Position numbers and translations under genes: made by a program. Below the pieces are notes generated by a model. That model ran no database searches. It was given only the letters and a program-made list of their open reading frames with translations, and was not told the origin of the DNA. From assembly GCA_942159475.1 (NCBI GenBank), contig OW804094.1, positions 130,496,755 to 130,560,754 on the forward strand: a stretch of 64,000 nt of DNA, in the 5' to 3' direction. This DNA is from Sthenelais limicola. Taxonomy: Eukaryota; Annelida; Polychaeta; Phyllodocida; Sigalionidae. Positions 36,701 to 50,762 of this stretch are shown piece by piece. Position 1 is the first letter of the stretch, and each line of letters begins with the position of its first letter.

Positions 36701-39539
36701 TCAAAATGCCAGAGCGCGAGCAATGGGTATGACTTTCAAGAAGGAGAAAGAAGAAAAGTCTCCACATACTACACAGAAGTCCCAGCCATGCAGAATTATC
36801 GACACGTCTATTTAAATGATCTAACATGAACGTGTAGGGTGGTAAGTATTGGGGGCTTCATTGCCATTAGCTTGGCGCTCTCTAAAATGGATTACATCGA
36901 TGAACATTGGCCTTATTCTATCCGTCGTACATAACATTGCTGGTGGCCCGCCTGTGGCAGGTTGATGAGCCAGTACAGAGCACATAGAAGGAGCGACTCT
37001 AAACTGGTGCAATTCCGATAGGAGGAGGGCTTCTTACTCTTAGTTTGCTTCAGAATTCGAGGACATCGCACTGGTCAATGACTTATGTGTCAGCGTTGTA
37101 CCATGTGGGGTATTGTGTAGGTGTCAATCCGGTCATCAATCATTGGTGACAGTCGGTCGGCCTGATGAATGCGTGGACCCGAGGCCGTCAAATATATGGG
37201 AAGTTAGTCCATGGCTGGACTGCCCACCTAGTTAGGTGAATGACTCTGCTGGCCATCCGCTTGCTGTCAGAGCGAATCCTGATGTCTTGGCCTCAAGACA
37301 AATGATGGAACACATTGCCAAACTTTATGACAGCGCAAGACCCAATTATGCTGTTTTCGACGGTGGTTAGTGCTTACTCCTGTCTTGACCGATGCATCGT
37401 CTTAAAGGTGCCATGCCGTCGATCAAAAAGCAATCCTGAGACAGATATTACCACCCGCATCTTCTACCCTAACCCCAACCCAATCCTCCCTAGAGGATCC
37501 CTATTTATTGCAGCAATTGCTATTGACGTTTCCATTGAGGTATTCACCTCGAGACCCGTGTCATATATAAGCAGTTTCTTGGTCTCTAGGAGGGGAGGTC
37601 TTGCTAAGAAGAAATGCTTGAGGAAACAAGTGAGCTCATATTTTAATCATGGGCAGCGGAGGAGAGCGCCATTCACCAATTGATAACAAGAGGCAAAAAG
37701 AATGTTGTTAGCATCAGGCGCGGTGGAATTCGGTTCCAAAAGGCTGTTTATATATCGCAACACGAGGAGCGGACAATTTATAATTCAGATCTTACTTGTG
37801 TTGTATTGCGTTTGCAAGAAGCCATGCAAATATTTCCCAGCGATCACCAAAAATTGATGGTTGGAGACAAGAGATCATGGGACACCTGCTGAGCTCCCAT
37901 AACGATGTTATAGATCTAGACACGAGCAGTCATGATAAAATTCCTGGGCCCGCCATGAAAGGAAATTAAGATATGCCTTTTGATTAATCACTTTCGCTAC
38001 CGTGAGAGATAACATCTCATTTTCGGTGTATCTCATAGTCCGTTACCCGGCTCGAGTGGGACCGATTCCTTATCCTTGAAATACGTCATTAGTTCTCCTG
38101 CAACTGTTCGATCCTCGCTTGGCATAAATGCAATATGGACCAGAGTTCTTCTGATAATACAAACGAGGAAGTGATTGGTAATGAATCCCAATGGGACTCC
38201 CACGAGTCTCAGAGGAGCGAGGGAAATAGACTGATCTATGGAGATGCATCAATGGGGTTCTTCATTATTGTATGCATGGCAAATTTTTCACCAGAAAAGG
38301 CGATGACAGTTCTTAAGAATAACCCTAAAGGTGCCTACATTACATGAGCAATTGACGATAGGTAAACGTGTTTGTCGGTTATTTCCCTGTATTGGGAGGT
38401 GATTTGTATTCAGAACACCTGTAAAGGAGGCTCCAGCAGTTGCATAACGTAATTCGGCGAGCACAGTGCAGTGATGAATATAGATAGCACCAGTTGTGGT
38501 CAGCTGGAAGGCATTGACCAGGAGGATCACCGATACTGACCGGTAGGCTCGGACAGAACTAGAAATAGCCAGATGGTAGGAGGCCTAACAAGCCACGGTC
38601 AAGCCCCTCCAATATCGAAGGGCTTACTTTGGTTTTACTGACCGAAACCAAGAGGATTTGCTGGAAAGTATACATAACATTGATTCGGACCATAGAACGT
38701 AACGCTTGCCATGTGCGTCCCACAATGAGCATCAATAACCTAGAAGGATATAAGTAGCCTCGTAAGGGCGTCTGAGTAACCTTTAAGTAAAGTTCATTCA
38801 CCAGACAACCATGAACATTGTACAAACAGCCAATATTCGATGAAAGCTTCAAGAGACAATGAATAACAGATATGGCGATAATAAATCAAAGATTGGCAGA
38901 CACTTCTGGACAGTTGATGGCAGGGAAATTCATTTCTGACTGATATCACACGCAACGTAAATTAGTGGTGGACAAAAAAAGCCTGTCAGATCGATGGAAT
39001 CTCCCCTTACGCATCACAGCCATTGTCCGGTTTTTACAACTGGAGTCTGGTTCAATGGGGTGTTGAACATGTGGCAACGTTGAGGATCAATGCCTTGAAA
39101 ATCATGAAATCAAGAAGAGCCAGAAATCCAACAATCGATTGCCTCAGCAGGCGTCTGCTATTCATCAAATTGAGTAAGCGTATGTGATGGCTTTTATCTA
39201 AATTCGGTACAAAATCATCTGTATGCTTTATATTGTGTCAGACTAGCCACTGATGAATAGAAGTAAGCCTGCATTCAGGCGTGACATCATTTATTGATGT
39301 TGATTCATGAGTACCTGGCCAAGTACGTAATCGGTGGGCACTCACCATATCAACTCCGAAATTCATTACACTCAAACTATCAATAGCTGGGGTTTCACAG
39401 CGTCCCCCGACTTAATATATGGGGCTAGGCGTGAAATTGAACCTATATAGCACACAGATGGGTCTGTCATGGTCTAACGTTCAGTACAGCACCCACCTAA
39501 GGCTAAGGATTGCTGCCTCAATATCTCTTCCTGTTTCCA

Positions 39540-39573
39540 ACCACCCTCCCTCCCTCCCTTCCTTCCTCCCCCA
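39540..39573. repeat. CCCT/CCTT pyrimidine tract
   Basis: A run of CCCT and CCTT units forming a pure pyrimidine stretch of about 34 bases. Confidence 0.85.
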
Positions 39574-42500
39574 ATCCCCAATACCTCCATAATACGTATG
39601 ATATGCAACCACAGCAACCGGGCTCAATTCCTGTCATGGTTTGGCAAGGCAAATAGCCAACAGCATTTTGGATATGGTTTATGTCTTATGGCTATAGTTT
39701 TTTTATGCAGATTGAAAATGAGTCAGGATCATCTGCCTCCTCCTCCTCCTTCTCGTCCGAGTGAAAAAGTTCGATATCTTTTTTTCGGTTGGTTGTGTTC
39801 TTTACCGCTGCCGAAATCAATAGATGTAAGATGAGTTTTCAACATAACTGCCCAGAATATTGAAAAGCTCATCTGCACCAGGAATACCAATTTACCGAGG
39901 CGCCTTATTTAACAATACGTTCTAGCTTTCCTATTTCCAAGCGCTCATCTCTATTCCCTTTCTTGTTTAGCCATGGCTCGAACTTTTATAGTTGCAGCAA
40001 ACCACCGATGACGGTTGTATTTGCGAGCTCTCATATCTGATATCGTAAAGTGAAAGGAAATGCAGAATAATTCACGCCATTTAAACATGGTGCATATTAC
40101 TACCGCATTCGACTTTTGGTCCTGGGCATGGCAAGATGGGGTTTAAAACGTTCATTCAGCGCATGGTTTTGTCAATAATATTGTCGCACTTGGTCGGTTT
40201 TACCAGGAGGGCTAACACTAAATGATGTGTCTCGGTATGTGGTATGCAATGTGACCGCAAAAAGTACAAGCAGAGGTAATCCATAAAATTGATCTTCGCC
40301 CAGGCCTTGTATACCAGACCCAGCTCTTCAGCTTTTCGAACACCAAGGCAAATCGAAATGACCAAGAGGCCATTTTAGGTCCTGCGTAGTTGCCCATACA
40401 TATGTATATGGTGTTCTCTTCTTGTGTGTCAATTACTGGCGAGCAGGCACCCCTATGTCCACTCGTACAGACACTTTTCCAGACCACAGCAGTGCCTTCC
40501 TACTCTTGAGCGTTGCTTTCCATTCTTCGCACGTTCTGAAGACCACCGGTACCTTGGCGATTACTTTCCTTGAGATGTAGTTAGATAACTAGGACATCTT
40601 ATCTAGCCCGGTCCCAATTCTGTACCTCGGGATAGTGTTGGCAAAGTTGTCAACGTACGAGAAATATTTTATAAGGCCGAAATACTTCGAAAAGTCCGAA
40701 AGAGCTGCGCCAAATTGTGTAATTGGAAGATATATTTAAGCTGCATTCTCAGATATATTACAAGAAACTCTTACCAAATTTACTCATACTATTATGAATT
40801 GATGAATTGCAAGGACAAATTATGATTTTATATAACCGAATTTATAAATATTCCGCTGTTGTTATATGTCTATACAAGAATTTGAAGTCGCATCGACGGA
40901 AATAAGAAGACAGCTGGTGAGCGATAATAGGTGAAGACGCCACAGAAAAGGTTTTGTCTTGGTCTCAGAAATCTAAATATGGACATAATGGAGCCTTGTA
41001 GCAAAAACAACCAGACAGAATCCTACAAAACTTTGGTCAAATGGCTTTGAGATGGGTTGAAAATTAAGGAATGTAACAAAAAGAAGAAAATCTTCAGTTT
41101 TTGACCGATGTTAACTGACAGTGCAGCTTTAAAGGTCAACGCGCGAAATGTCCACGCATTCCATGCAATTGGATAATATTTATTCAATTAAGAGAAAAGT
41201 TATCTAATATGGCAGAGGGAATTAATATTGTGAAGGAAACAAACGAGCTTTATGTGATTAATAGATAGAGACTCGGAGTAAAAGGAAATATGGGTAGGGC
41301 ACGATAAGAATAATGTAGTGAAAAGCCTTTAAGGTACTACACTTATATTCCCTTCAGCCATTTTTGAATGGGATCTAATCAGAAGCAATGAAAGGAAGAA
41401 AGACGATATTGTGCACAGCAGAGTGGCACCGCTCTGGAAGGAGGACCCTCTATACATGATCCGTTGGCGGAGAAATATGTGCAAAGACATCATATTGCAA
41501 AGATATATAGAGCACCTATGGCGTGCAAGAATGTCTCATCGCGAGGTAGGGGAGGAGGAGGGGGGGACATCCTCCTAGTAGATGCCACAGAGGGTTGAGG
41601 GTTCATCCGACATCTACATCTATCATGAAGTCAAGAGAGTAGTACCTTCCCCGGCGATGAAAGCTTTGTGTAGACGTGATGAATGGACCCAATCAAAACC
41701 AGCTCACATCACTCAATCCTCTATAGACTTGCTTCCAATTCTTTGTGTTCTAAGCACATTTCTTGTCATATCTCATAAAAGAAATTGGCATTTTCACACC
41801 AGCCATTACAAAGCTGGAACACATATCCGTCACATCTTGAACCTGGATGGAATCACAAGCAGTTGGCTGAGAGGTACGTTACAGCACAGCGCAGCTCCTC
41901 CCCCAACCCCCACCCAAGGACTTTTACAAGTAGATTTTATTTTTATTGATCAAGAATGAGGGGAAATCATCACAAAGGGATGGAAGCGCTGGCAGATGGG
42001 GAAATATCTTTTTGTCGACTGACAGCAAAGAGAAATCAGATGAAAGACAGTTCATATTGTGATCAGGAGGAACGTCGAAAGCAACAATGATTAACGATTG
42101 TAGCATATCTGCTCGGGAGACAGCTATATTGGGGTGTTTTTTTGTGTGTGCCGCAACCCATGTTAACCCCCACATGCCCACTGTGACCCTTATCCTACCC
42201 TCGGGTCTTAGGTTACTACCCCAAATCCACAACATGCAGAATTGGATCTTCCAATCCATGAAGCAAGGCAATCAACATAACCTACAAAATCCCTATGCAA
42301 ATCGAGGGAAAACAATCAGAATCCTCTGTAGTCATTTTTTCCCCTATCTGCCACGTAGCAAATGATAACCCTCTAACGATCCTAAAGCTCAAAGGCTCTT
42401 TTTTAAATTCTGAAGCTAAAGCCTCGTATTTATATCTCAATCCTACATACATTTGTATTCGTAAGCTTGCACCCTAAGGAACAGAAATAAACAGAGATTT

Positions 42501-44978
42501 TATGTGATGGGTATTACGCGATCTGATGCATGGATCTTGGGGTAGACATCCTCTTACCCCCGGAAATCATTAAAGACAGTGGCCTCTGCCTTTGTGTCGG
42601 TAGATAACTTGTGTGTTTTGATACAGCATAAAAAAGGCCTGCGCGTATCAGACATCAGCAACTCTGTCTTCGTCGGAATTGGAGATGCTTCTTTCTTGAG
42701 AGTTATCATTCTGGTGATTTATGGGAACAAAAGGGAAACTCATTCAACTTAATCAAGTTTGCGTGAAAGTCCATTGTCTTTTGTAAGCCAGGCCCTACCA
42801 CCCAATTAGCGTCCTGCTTCGTAGGGAGAGGAACTGTTTTGGGTGGCAAGATTCGCAAGGATCGGCGAAGGAAAGGAAAGTACATGAATAATTTCTGAGC
42901 ATCCAATTTGTGTTGTAGCAGACGGTGCTAACGAAATCGGCAATGTCAGAGGAGGTGTTGTGGGTTAATCGGTGACATGGCGCGTTGACTTCCATCTTGC
43001 CCTCGCGGTGGCGCTCCTTTTCCGGTTCCCGGAAGTCACATACGTGTTTACGCGCCTTTGCGCGGGAAGTGCAGTTCTCGCGAGGATCTGAGTAGCTCTG
43101 AGTGGGAGGGCTGCCACTCGCCAGTTGTGAAAAGTTTTGGGTTTCAGCTTTGGAAATGGTGAAACGTGACTGTCGCTTAATTTTAGCGAAACGCTACCAC
43201 TGGAAAAGTGGCAGTAAGTTCCACTGCTGCAACATCTCAAGAGATGTGCTTCAGGGGTATAGGTTCTGATAGCCTTTATCGCTCTTGCCGACCTTGCTGT
43301 TTCTCATATCAGCGCAGCAGTAGGAGTGGGCCCATCACGGCCGGATATTCCACATGAAAGCCATACCTACTGCCGGCTTAGGGTCGTGTTGAGGCCCGTA
43401 TAATATGACAAACCAGACGGTTATCTTCCATTCTATGGGTCCAGCTCCCGTCCTGAATATGATAGGTAGTGACTTGACTGCGTTAGTTTTCCTCCGTCTC
43501 TCTAGGGGGGAGAGAGCATGTTAGGGAGTTCACTTCCGCTAGGATAGACGACCTCAGGTCGGAATCTGGTGCACGGACCACCAAGAGCAAGCTCCTAACA
43601 GATGGAAACTCAAAACGCAGGCCACATGTGACCCACCTACAACGCCCGACCCAAACTAGCTTTTTGTCATTTTCCCCGATTTACAGCCAATTTTGTGCGC
43701 CTAACTTTGTCTGAAGTAGGTCGTTTTTCACAGCGCCCTCGCCTTCCACAACCACGTTGGGCGCGTTTTACTTAGGTTAAGCCGCTTAATAATATTTCTG
43801 CGGCCGCTACAACTAACACGTTTTCTTTTTGGAAAGGGACCTATATGATTAATCCGACAATGCAGAGCCCCAGTTGTGTTTGCTTGTTGTTAGCCCCTTT
43901 GACATGCTCCCCATATGCAACTCAGTAAACAAACACCAGCTTCGGCCACTCCCAAAATGCTTAGCGTGGAGAAAGTGCCAGGTCTGTGGAAGGATCGGGC
44001 ACATCCGACCAGAGATATCAAGCAGTGTATGTCATGTTTTCAATCAGACTTGCGTGCCCAGCATCTCACAAGCTCCGGTGGCTATAGAAGAATTATGACC
44101 AAGCAGCAGCCGCACAATAGAAGCCAATAAGCTATTCTCGCGACCACATTTGCGCACATATTACAACCTGACCCGCCGTCACTCAGACATATACTATCAA
44201 TGACGTGCACCAGATAGCAAATGATATTAGGCCGGAGACATGACTTTCCATTCTCCAGACATATCCTGGAAGTTGATGAGCGACTCACAAAGTGATATTT
44301 ATAACGATTTATGCGTGGGGAATATTTAACCTCAAGTGATCCCCTAATACTAGCACTCGACACCATATAGATTATTATTTCGTGTTCACTCGGTCGGTCA
44401 CTCAACCTGCTTGGCATTTCTTCTCTAGTGTACCGGTATATTAAATATAGCTGACACAAACCCCTAAAAAAGCACCAATGCAAACTACGACCGTGGGAAA
44501 ATGTGTTTAATTTAAATGGAAACAGAACTCTTGATTTGAGAGGTAACCGGAACCAGAGGGATCATGGTAACATCCTTGAGTAAGCTCTGCATGTGAACAT
44601 TGAACAGAAACAGACAGAAGGCAAGCCTTGACAGGTGCATATTGAAGATGCAAGAAAAAAAAGCGAATAAAACAACATGGCCAAGTTGTAAACAATTAAA
44701 AGAGTCGCCTTCTGGGCAGCCATGAACCAGTTTATAAATTTAGTAACGCCTCTGAGAATTTCAATGCAATACAAGCCAAGCCCATGCTTGTAAAAAAAAT
44801 TCTACCTGACGCCATATTTCTTTAACCACAGGCACATGGAAATGGACACGCGTTTACCGAAATGAAATATTGCGTTATTATTCGATCTTATGTGAGCAAT
44901 CAACCGACTGACTCTCGCAATCATTCAACCTCTTTTGATACTGAGTGATCAAATGCAGGTCTGCGCAAACGTATGCGT

Positions 44979-45230
44979 TCCATATATGGGTCGCCTGACA
45001 ATATACAATTCGCCCTCACCAATCCTCTCATATAACCCATATTTGATATAAAAATTAGGTTCGAAATACAACTCAACATAAGCGAACAGATTGTTTGGAT
45101 CAAGCCAATACAAAGTTATACTAAGATATACCTTAGATAATACTGATATACCTAGTATTCATCATTTTCCACCAGAATGTACTAGATGGGTAGAGATTTT
45201 ACATTTTCTGACAACCAGACGCATATGGAA
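44979..45230 (-). mobile_element. Three-copy MITE-like family, copy C
   Basis: About 252 bases in opposite orientation to copies A and B. The ends are TTCCATATATGGGTCGCCTG on the plus-strand left and CAACCAGACGCATATGGAA on the right, an inverted pair starting TTCCATAT. On the minus strand it contains AATCTGTTCGCTTATGTTGA and GAGAGGATTGG, matching copy A closely. It lies in intron 1. Confidence 0.78.
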
Positions 45231-45348
45231 AAAACACGTTTTGCTCGGGGAACTATAGCAGATACTATAGCTTCGGCAGATGATGTGAAGAATACATTCA
45301 AGACAGTTTCCGAGTAGACTGGACAGCGGCGACATAATGGGTAGAAAG

Positions 45349-45377
45349 ATATTTTTTTTATTATTATTATTATTTTA
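45349..45377. repeat. ATT trinucleotide microsatellite
   Basis: A T-run followed by repeated ATT units, a simple repeat. Confidence 0.85.
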
Positions 45378-48134
45378 TTCATTATATGATTGAATTAACA
45401 TCTCGTCCTGAAGCTCATAGCGATTACACCTGTGTACAAACTGGCTACTTCAAGAATTATATCAAACCATCGAGAAAACAATTAATCAAAACCAAATTAA
45501 ACCATATTCTTACACACACAATCAAGATGAATGTCTTAATTATTTTCTGCTACCATTAGCTAATACTGCAGGTCAGTTTACTATAATGTTTTGAGTAGGA
45601 ATGAATCATGCATTTCCAACTAGAGTTATGAATCATTGTGTTGTCAGAAATAGAAATTGAAGAATACCGGGAAATATAACATTCCGTTAGATGCCCTATG
45701 TTTTCATTAGAAAGATTGTGGCCCGAGGTTATCATTAGCTCCACAAGAAATAGTGGCTCATGTTTGATTTAAAGAGCCTTCTTGAATATATGTGGAAGAA
45801 GGTAATGGGGATTTCTTTGCCGTAAGACATATCACAACTCCTTCACATTCGGTCTATGACTTTCTTCCCAATTCCAAGGCGGAATAACACCATTCAATTT
45901 GCGAGGCAACCCTGGAAAGTTTTTGTGTATAATTCAGAACGCCCTCGGCTTCTCCGATTGTATAGACCACATGGGTATTACGAGATAAGGCTCACTGAAA
46001 TGTTTATTCTGGGAAGACAAGGGCACGAACCTGGAACATGTGTCTCTTGAGCAATGTTTATTCTCCAATGTTTCTTTAAAGGTTGGCGAGACAAAAGACG
46101 GAAACCATGAAATTCTAATCGTCTTGTTTACCAGGGCGGAATTTAATGTCTGATGTCGACGACGAATTCTAGATCTGATGCACGATTTCAATTTTCCAAT
46201 TTAATTTCAGTCGTGGTTCTGTTCTATTGACTATGACAAGTATACGGGCCGAAAACCGCTCGTGTACTTATTTAATATTGATAAGGTGGGATTCTGTTTT
46301 CCAGAAATATTGGGTAAATCTTAAGTCCTCAATGATTCATAGGAGAACTTTAAACATCGACAGAATGTGCAATCAGCAATTTCCCCAATATCGTCGGCAG
46401 TATTGTTCAATAATTCGACCGGTGCTTTTCAGAAATAAGAATTAGTAGAGGCTAGGATTAAAGATCAATACTCGTTTTATCCATTCAGGGGCCGATAAAC
46501 CAACGACTGAGTTGTATTCATCAAACATATGGGCATCATATTCAGGAAAACTGGGCACTGAACATCGTGTTGTACCCAGAATCAAGGCAATATCTGATGA
46601 GTAATATAGGATAAGTGGTAATTACATAATCGTATCTGATTTCAGCCACGACTGTATTTATAGATCGATACGTATTTACGGCTATGCAAAGTTTCCCAGT
46701 ACAGGCCACATGCGGCTGGTATCGGACACCCTATCATTATTATTCTCTATTACCATAAGCTATTACTTTATAGATATGGATTGAGGCGAATAGATGGATA
46801 TTAAAACTTCCAAAATGTACTTCAAAGATATATCAATTCCCCTAATAGCCCATTTCATTTGAAGTATATGTTTGCCAGCGTTCAGGTAAATTGATCTTTG
46901 CAATGTAATTGGTTCGCTTGTATGCACTGTATGATGAGATCTCGTTTTAATGGGGCAGGCTACTTTTTAATCCCGAAAATTATGTATTATATGAAACTGA
47001 TGTATGGGGGTTAATATATATATATACAATTATATACCGTACATGTGTATATATCATGGACCTTTCCTGGGAGTAAATGCTGACGGGAAAAAGGCATCCC
47101 CGGCCACGTGGGTGTGTCAGGAATAAAATCATTATTATATATAGACTTTTAGAGAGAGGGATTGGAAGGACGTAACTAAAGAAAACAGTCCATATTATAT
47201 ATATATATTGACAATTGTGTCATTATTGATTTCATCGGCGGAATGGGAGATAGATAGAAACGGGAGATACGAATGAATGCACCTGTCCCTCTTATTCCAT
47301 TCCATTAGGTTTATCCCATGAGCGAGCAAGGGACATCATCACCGATAGGAATATTATTATATACCGCGCTGAATATTAACAGTCCATTTCAGAACCATGC
47401 ATGCCAACTTATTCAAATTAAATGGAAATTCTAGAATGGTTTAACAATCCAGCTGCAAGCCACCTGCCAGGTTTTGATTTCTAATTAAACGAGTTATATA
47501 TATGATTGATATAAGAAGATTTATTAGGAAAACTTGATTACCCAAGTATCTTATTGCAAAGCGTGATATTTATCTATGATAATAGATGATCTTATAGCCC
47601 AAATTATCCGGGTAATTATAGTGGGCTTCAGATTCTTCAGGCCAGACAGAGGCTTGGCTAAGCTTGTGTTTATTTTTGGCAAAAATCGTTTTCACATGGG
47701 GCCACGACTCGTCGAGATAAACTACAGATTCAAAGCAATGAGATTCGCAATGCCATGTAAAAGTATCAAGAACAGGTATGAGAAATAGAAATGTTTTATT
47801 GATACAATATAAAACAAAAGCAAAATGAAACAAAAGGTAATCAGGCAGCCCAAGGTCGGAAAACAATTATTACTAACAAGTGGCAAGATATATGTCGCTC
47901 ATTGTTGTGTCTGTAAAGGGTATCAGAGAAATAAAAACGAGAGAAACAAAGGTGAAAGAAGGTTAATAGAAACGGCCGTGGTAGAACAAAATTGACAAAA
48001 CGAAAACAAAAACTATAAAAAACGAACACGAAGAGTTCTTAAAACAAACGATAGAGTTATACTTTGCAACAAAGGAGGAGTCTTTGAGATTACGAGATTA
48101 AAATTAATCAAATCTTTTTTTAGGAAAAGAAACA

Positions 48135-48330
48135 GTCTAAGCTCACAGCCTCTCAGATCAGATAAGAATGGCATGTCAGTGATTGGACGCCTACTGCGCT
48201 AATGGCTTCCCTGGCCCTTGGCTAGGCGTCTTAATGGTATTATAATGGACTGGTATTTTGAGGTTCGGATTGAGAGGCTTTCCCTCAGTTTAGAGGGACA
48301 CTCTCAGCTCTGAGCCTGTGCCTTGAAGAT
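48135..48330 (+). repeat. Dispersed repeat, copy 1 (intron 1)
   Basis: It shares in order CTCACAGCCT, CAGAT.AGAATGG, TACTGCGCTAATGGCTT, TAGGCGTC.TAATGG and GGCTTTCCCTCAGTTT with 54848-55030. It is about 190 bases, in the same orientation, with clear divergence and small indels. No inverted ends or coding capacity were seen, so a SINE-like or degraded element is possible. Confidence 0.85.
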
Positions 48331-50741
48331 AAAAGCAGGTCGAAAAGAAACGCCGCCGGAGGCAGAGACCATGATGCACCTGTTTTCCACTGCATTGTTT
48401 ACCCCCAAGAACTGACACAAATAGATCTTCATGTAATTGATAGCCCATTAATCAATGTCCCAGTGGAAGGGCCGAACCCACAGTCCTCTCAGTCCAACCT
48501 TGTTTGTTACAATTAATTGCATTGGTCAGCCACTTGAGTAGCCACTCCCAATTTTTGTGCGAAACAGGATCAATGACCGGAAGACCATTTATCCCCAAGA
48601 CCTTTCTTTTATTGAGATAGGAGCGTGGTGCTAAATCCCCAATTTTATTTATTTCTTAATTTCAACACTTGAACATTCCCTAGCTAGTTTTTTGCTTGAT
48701 ATTGAATACGCCACCGTCCTTTAAAAGCATATATTTTCTCAGGAAATATCCGATCGCCTGTGTGCAATCTTTGGCATATTCTAAAGAGACGAACAAGCAT
48801 ATTGTACCGTTGAAACGGCCACACCGAGGGGACTTAAGAGTCACAGTATAAACCAATCGTAGTGGCGTATACATGGCTGTGGGAATATTCCCAAACCACA
48901 ATACATCTACAGTGATCATCTCGCAGATTAGGTCTGGTTGTTCAAGAGGTTGATATTACATTGGGAGTAAAGCTATTGGAAGGGAATTATATGGATTGGG
49001 CCTTTGTCACGATGTTTGACATGAGAACCATCGCCTCGGCTAATACCTCGGTCCCAATAGGAAAAAAGAGTAGCACCATGTTATGTCTGGTAAAATGACA
49101 TGGGCGAAAATTGATGCTCTCATTTCCCTTTGGCAATCATTAGCGATCATAAAAGCATTTAGATCTCACTCATAGGATCTGGAAGATGACCCGCCATTTT
49201 TCCACATTTTATGTTCCTTAATTCTCGATGTTTGCCTCTTTGAGTGTGCGGGTCTGGCATTTCCCATGATGGCAATGGTGAGGTCTCTATTTTATCTCCC
49301 CTTTCCTATCCTATTCCTCCTCAGCCTCCTTTTCTCATTCCCCCTGCTTTTATATTCGTTGCGTGGTTCGATTTGCCACCCCATGCACTGGACACATTAG
49401 GAAACGTGTTGAGAAACGAGGAGGCAAAATCTAAGATTGCCATCCGCTTGATATGTTGGAACTGTTGAATGTGTTTCCTGGTGATGGGGGTGTAAAGGGG
49501 GAGATTGAAAGTGTTGGATACTGGGTGATTTATGAACCGAGGGCTGGCGAGCCCCTCTACAGGATCGATGCCACAGACAGGTGCGTCTGCTGGGGTGGAG
49601 ACGGCCCCCCTTCTTGCTCCTTCAGGCGTCTAACCCCCTGGGTCCTGATTTGTCTCAAACCATCCACCCTACTTCCAAGACCCTCCATCCCTACACAGCC
49701 ACCCCCAACTGTCTTTCTTCACACCCACCCACCTCACCTCCCTCCTCCTCCTTCCTCATTTTCATCCCACTCTTCCTGCACCTCTGGCTCCTCTATCTTC
49801 ATCCTTCCTGCTCCCTTCCACATCAAAAAGTCAGGCACAATGAGCGGGCGGACCCATAAAGTTGCCTCCAATGGTACTGTTTACCCGGATTATACCAGGG
49901 GGTTGTGATAATCCTACGGACAGAAGCCACAGACAAATCATTGTTCGGGGGATCAAGGGCCAGATCCCGCTACACTATGACCTTTTTCACTGGCCTTTTT
50001 GCCACGGTCCGCCCAGCCAGCCGCGCTATAGCGTTGGGGCAATGTGCAATAGCTTTCTGGTTTGCAAGTTTATGGAGGAAGCTCAACTCCTAATCAATAC
50101 AGAGCCGTTGGATCGCAGACAAAGCTGGTATTATGAATATGTATAACTATACCTAACAGCCACCCGTTACGATTCTAGCTTCTCTCACTGATAATAACAT
50201 ATGGAAGGTTTTTATCATCTCTCGTGGTGATATAAGGCTGTGTTAGTTGGGGGGAACTTTTAAAACGCTCCCCATGAATCAGACAACACTGGACAGGGAT
50301 TGCAAGTTGCAATCGTTAGCATTAAAGGCCGGAAACCGACGATCTGTGGGCATTACCATGTGGCGTAGATAGTATCACTTACTGTCGGTAGTTCCTTATG
50401 GGACTAAGATCTTCTAACCCTCTTCCTGTAACCTCTATAACCAGATGACCTCCATCACGGGGACTTCCGCGACAGATGGTAATAGTCTCGTTCGACGGTA
50501 GAAAAAGTTTGGGAAATTCATCAAATCATGGAAGGAAGTGGCCCAGGATGCATTACGCCTCCCACTCTAGCGATGTAAATAATGTGTGATCTTTTGACAA
50601 ATTGACCTTCCATCAAGAGGGCCAAGAGAGGGAAGCTTGCCCAGATAAGATGTCAGTTAAAGGTAAATAGTGTTTCCAGGCAGTCTGACAGCTCTAGGCA
50701 GTTAGTTATAGTGTATTACAAGGGCGAGAGAGTGGGACTCA

Positions 50742-50762
50742 TGGAGGGAGGGAGGGAGGGAC
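50742..50762. repeat. GGGA microsatellite
   Basis: Five consecutive GGGA units (GAGGGAGGGAGGGAGGG) with a further copy just downstream. Confidence 0.85.

Noticed and set aside
49453..49908. Plus-strand 151-codon frame, proline- and serine-rich
   Set aside because: The length comes from a C-rich low-complexity stretch (CCACC/CCTCC) that avoids stop codons. No domain or splice evidence.
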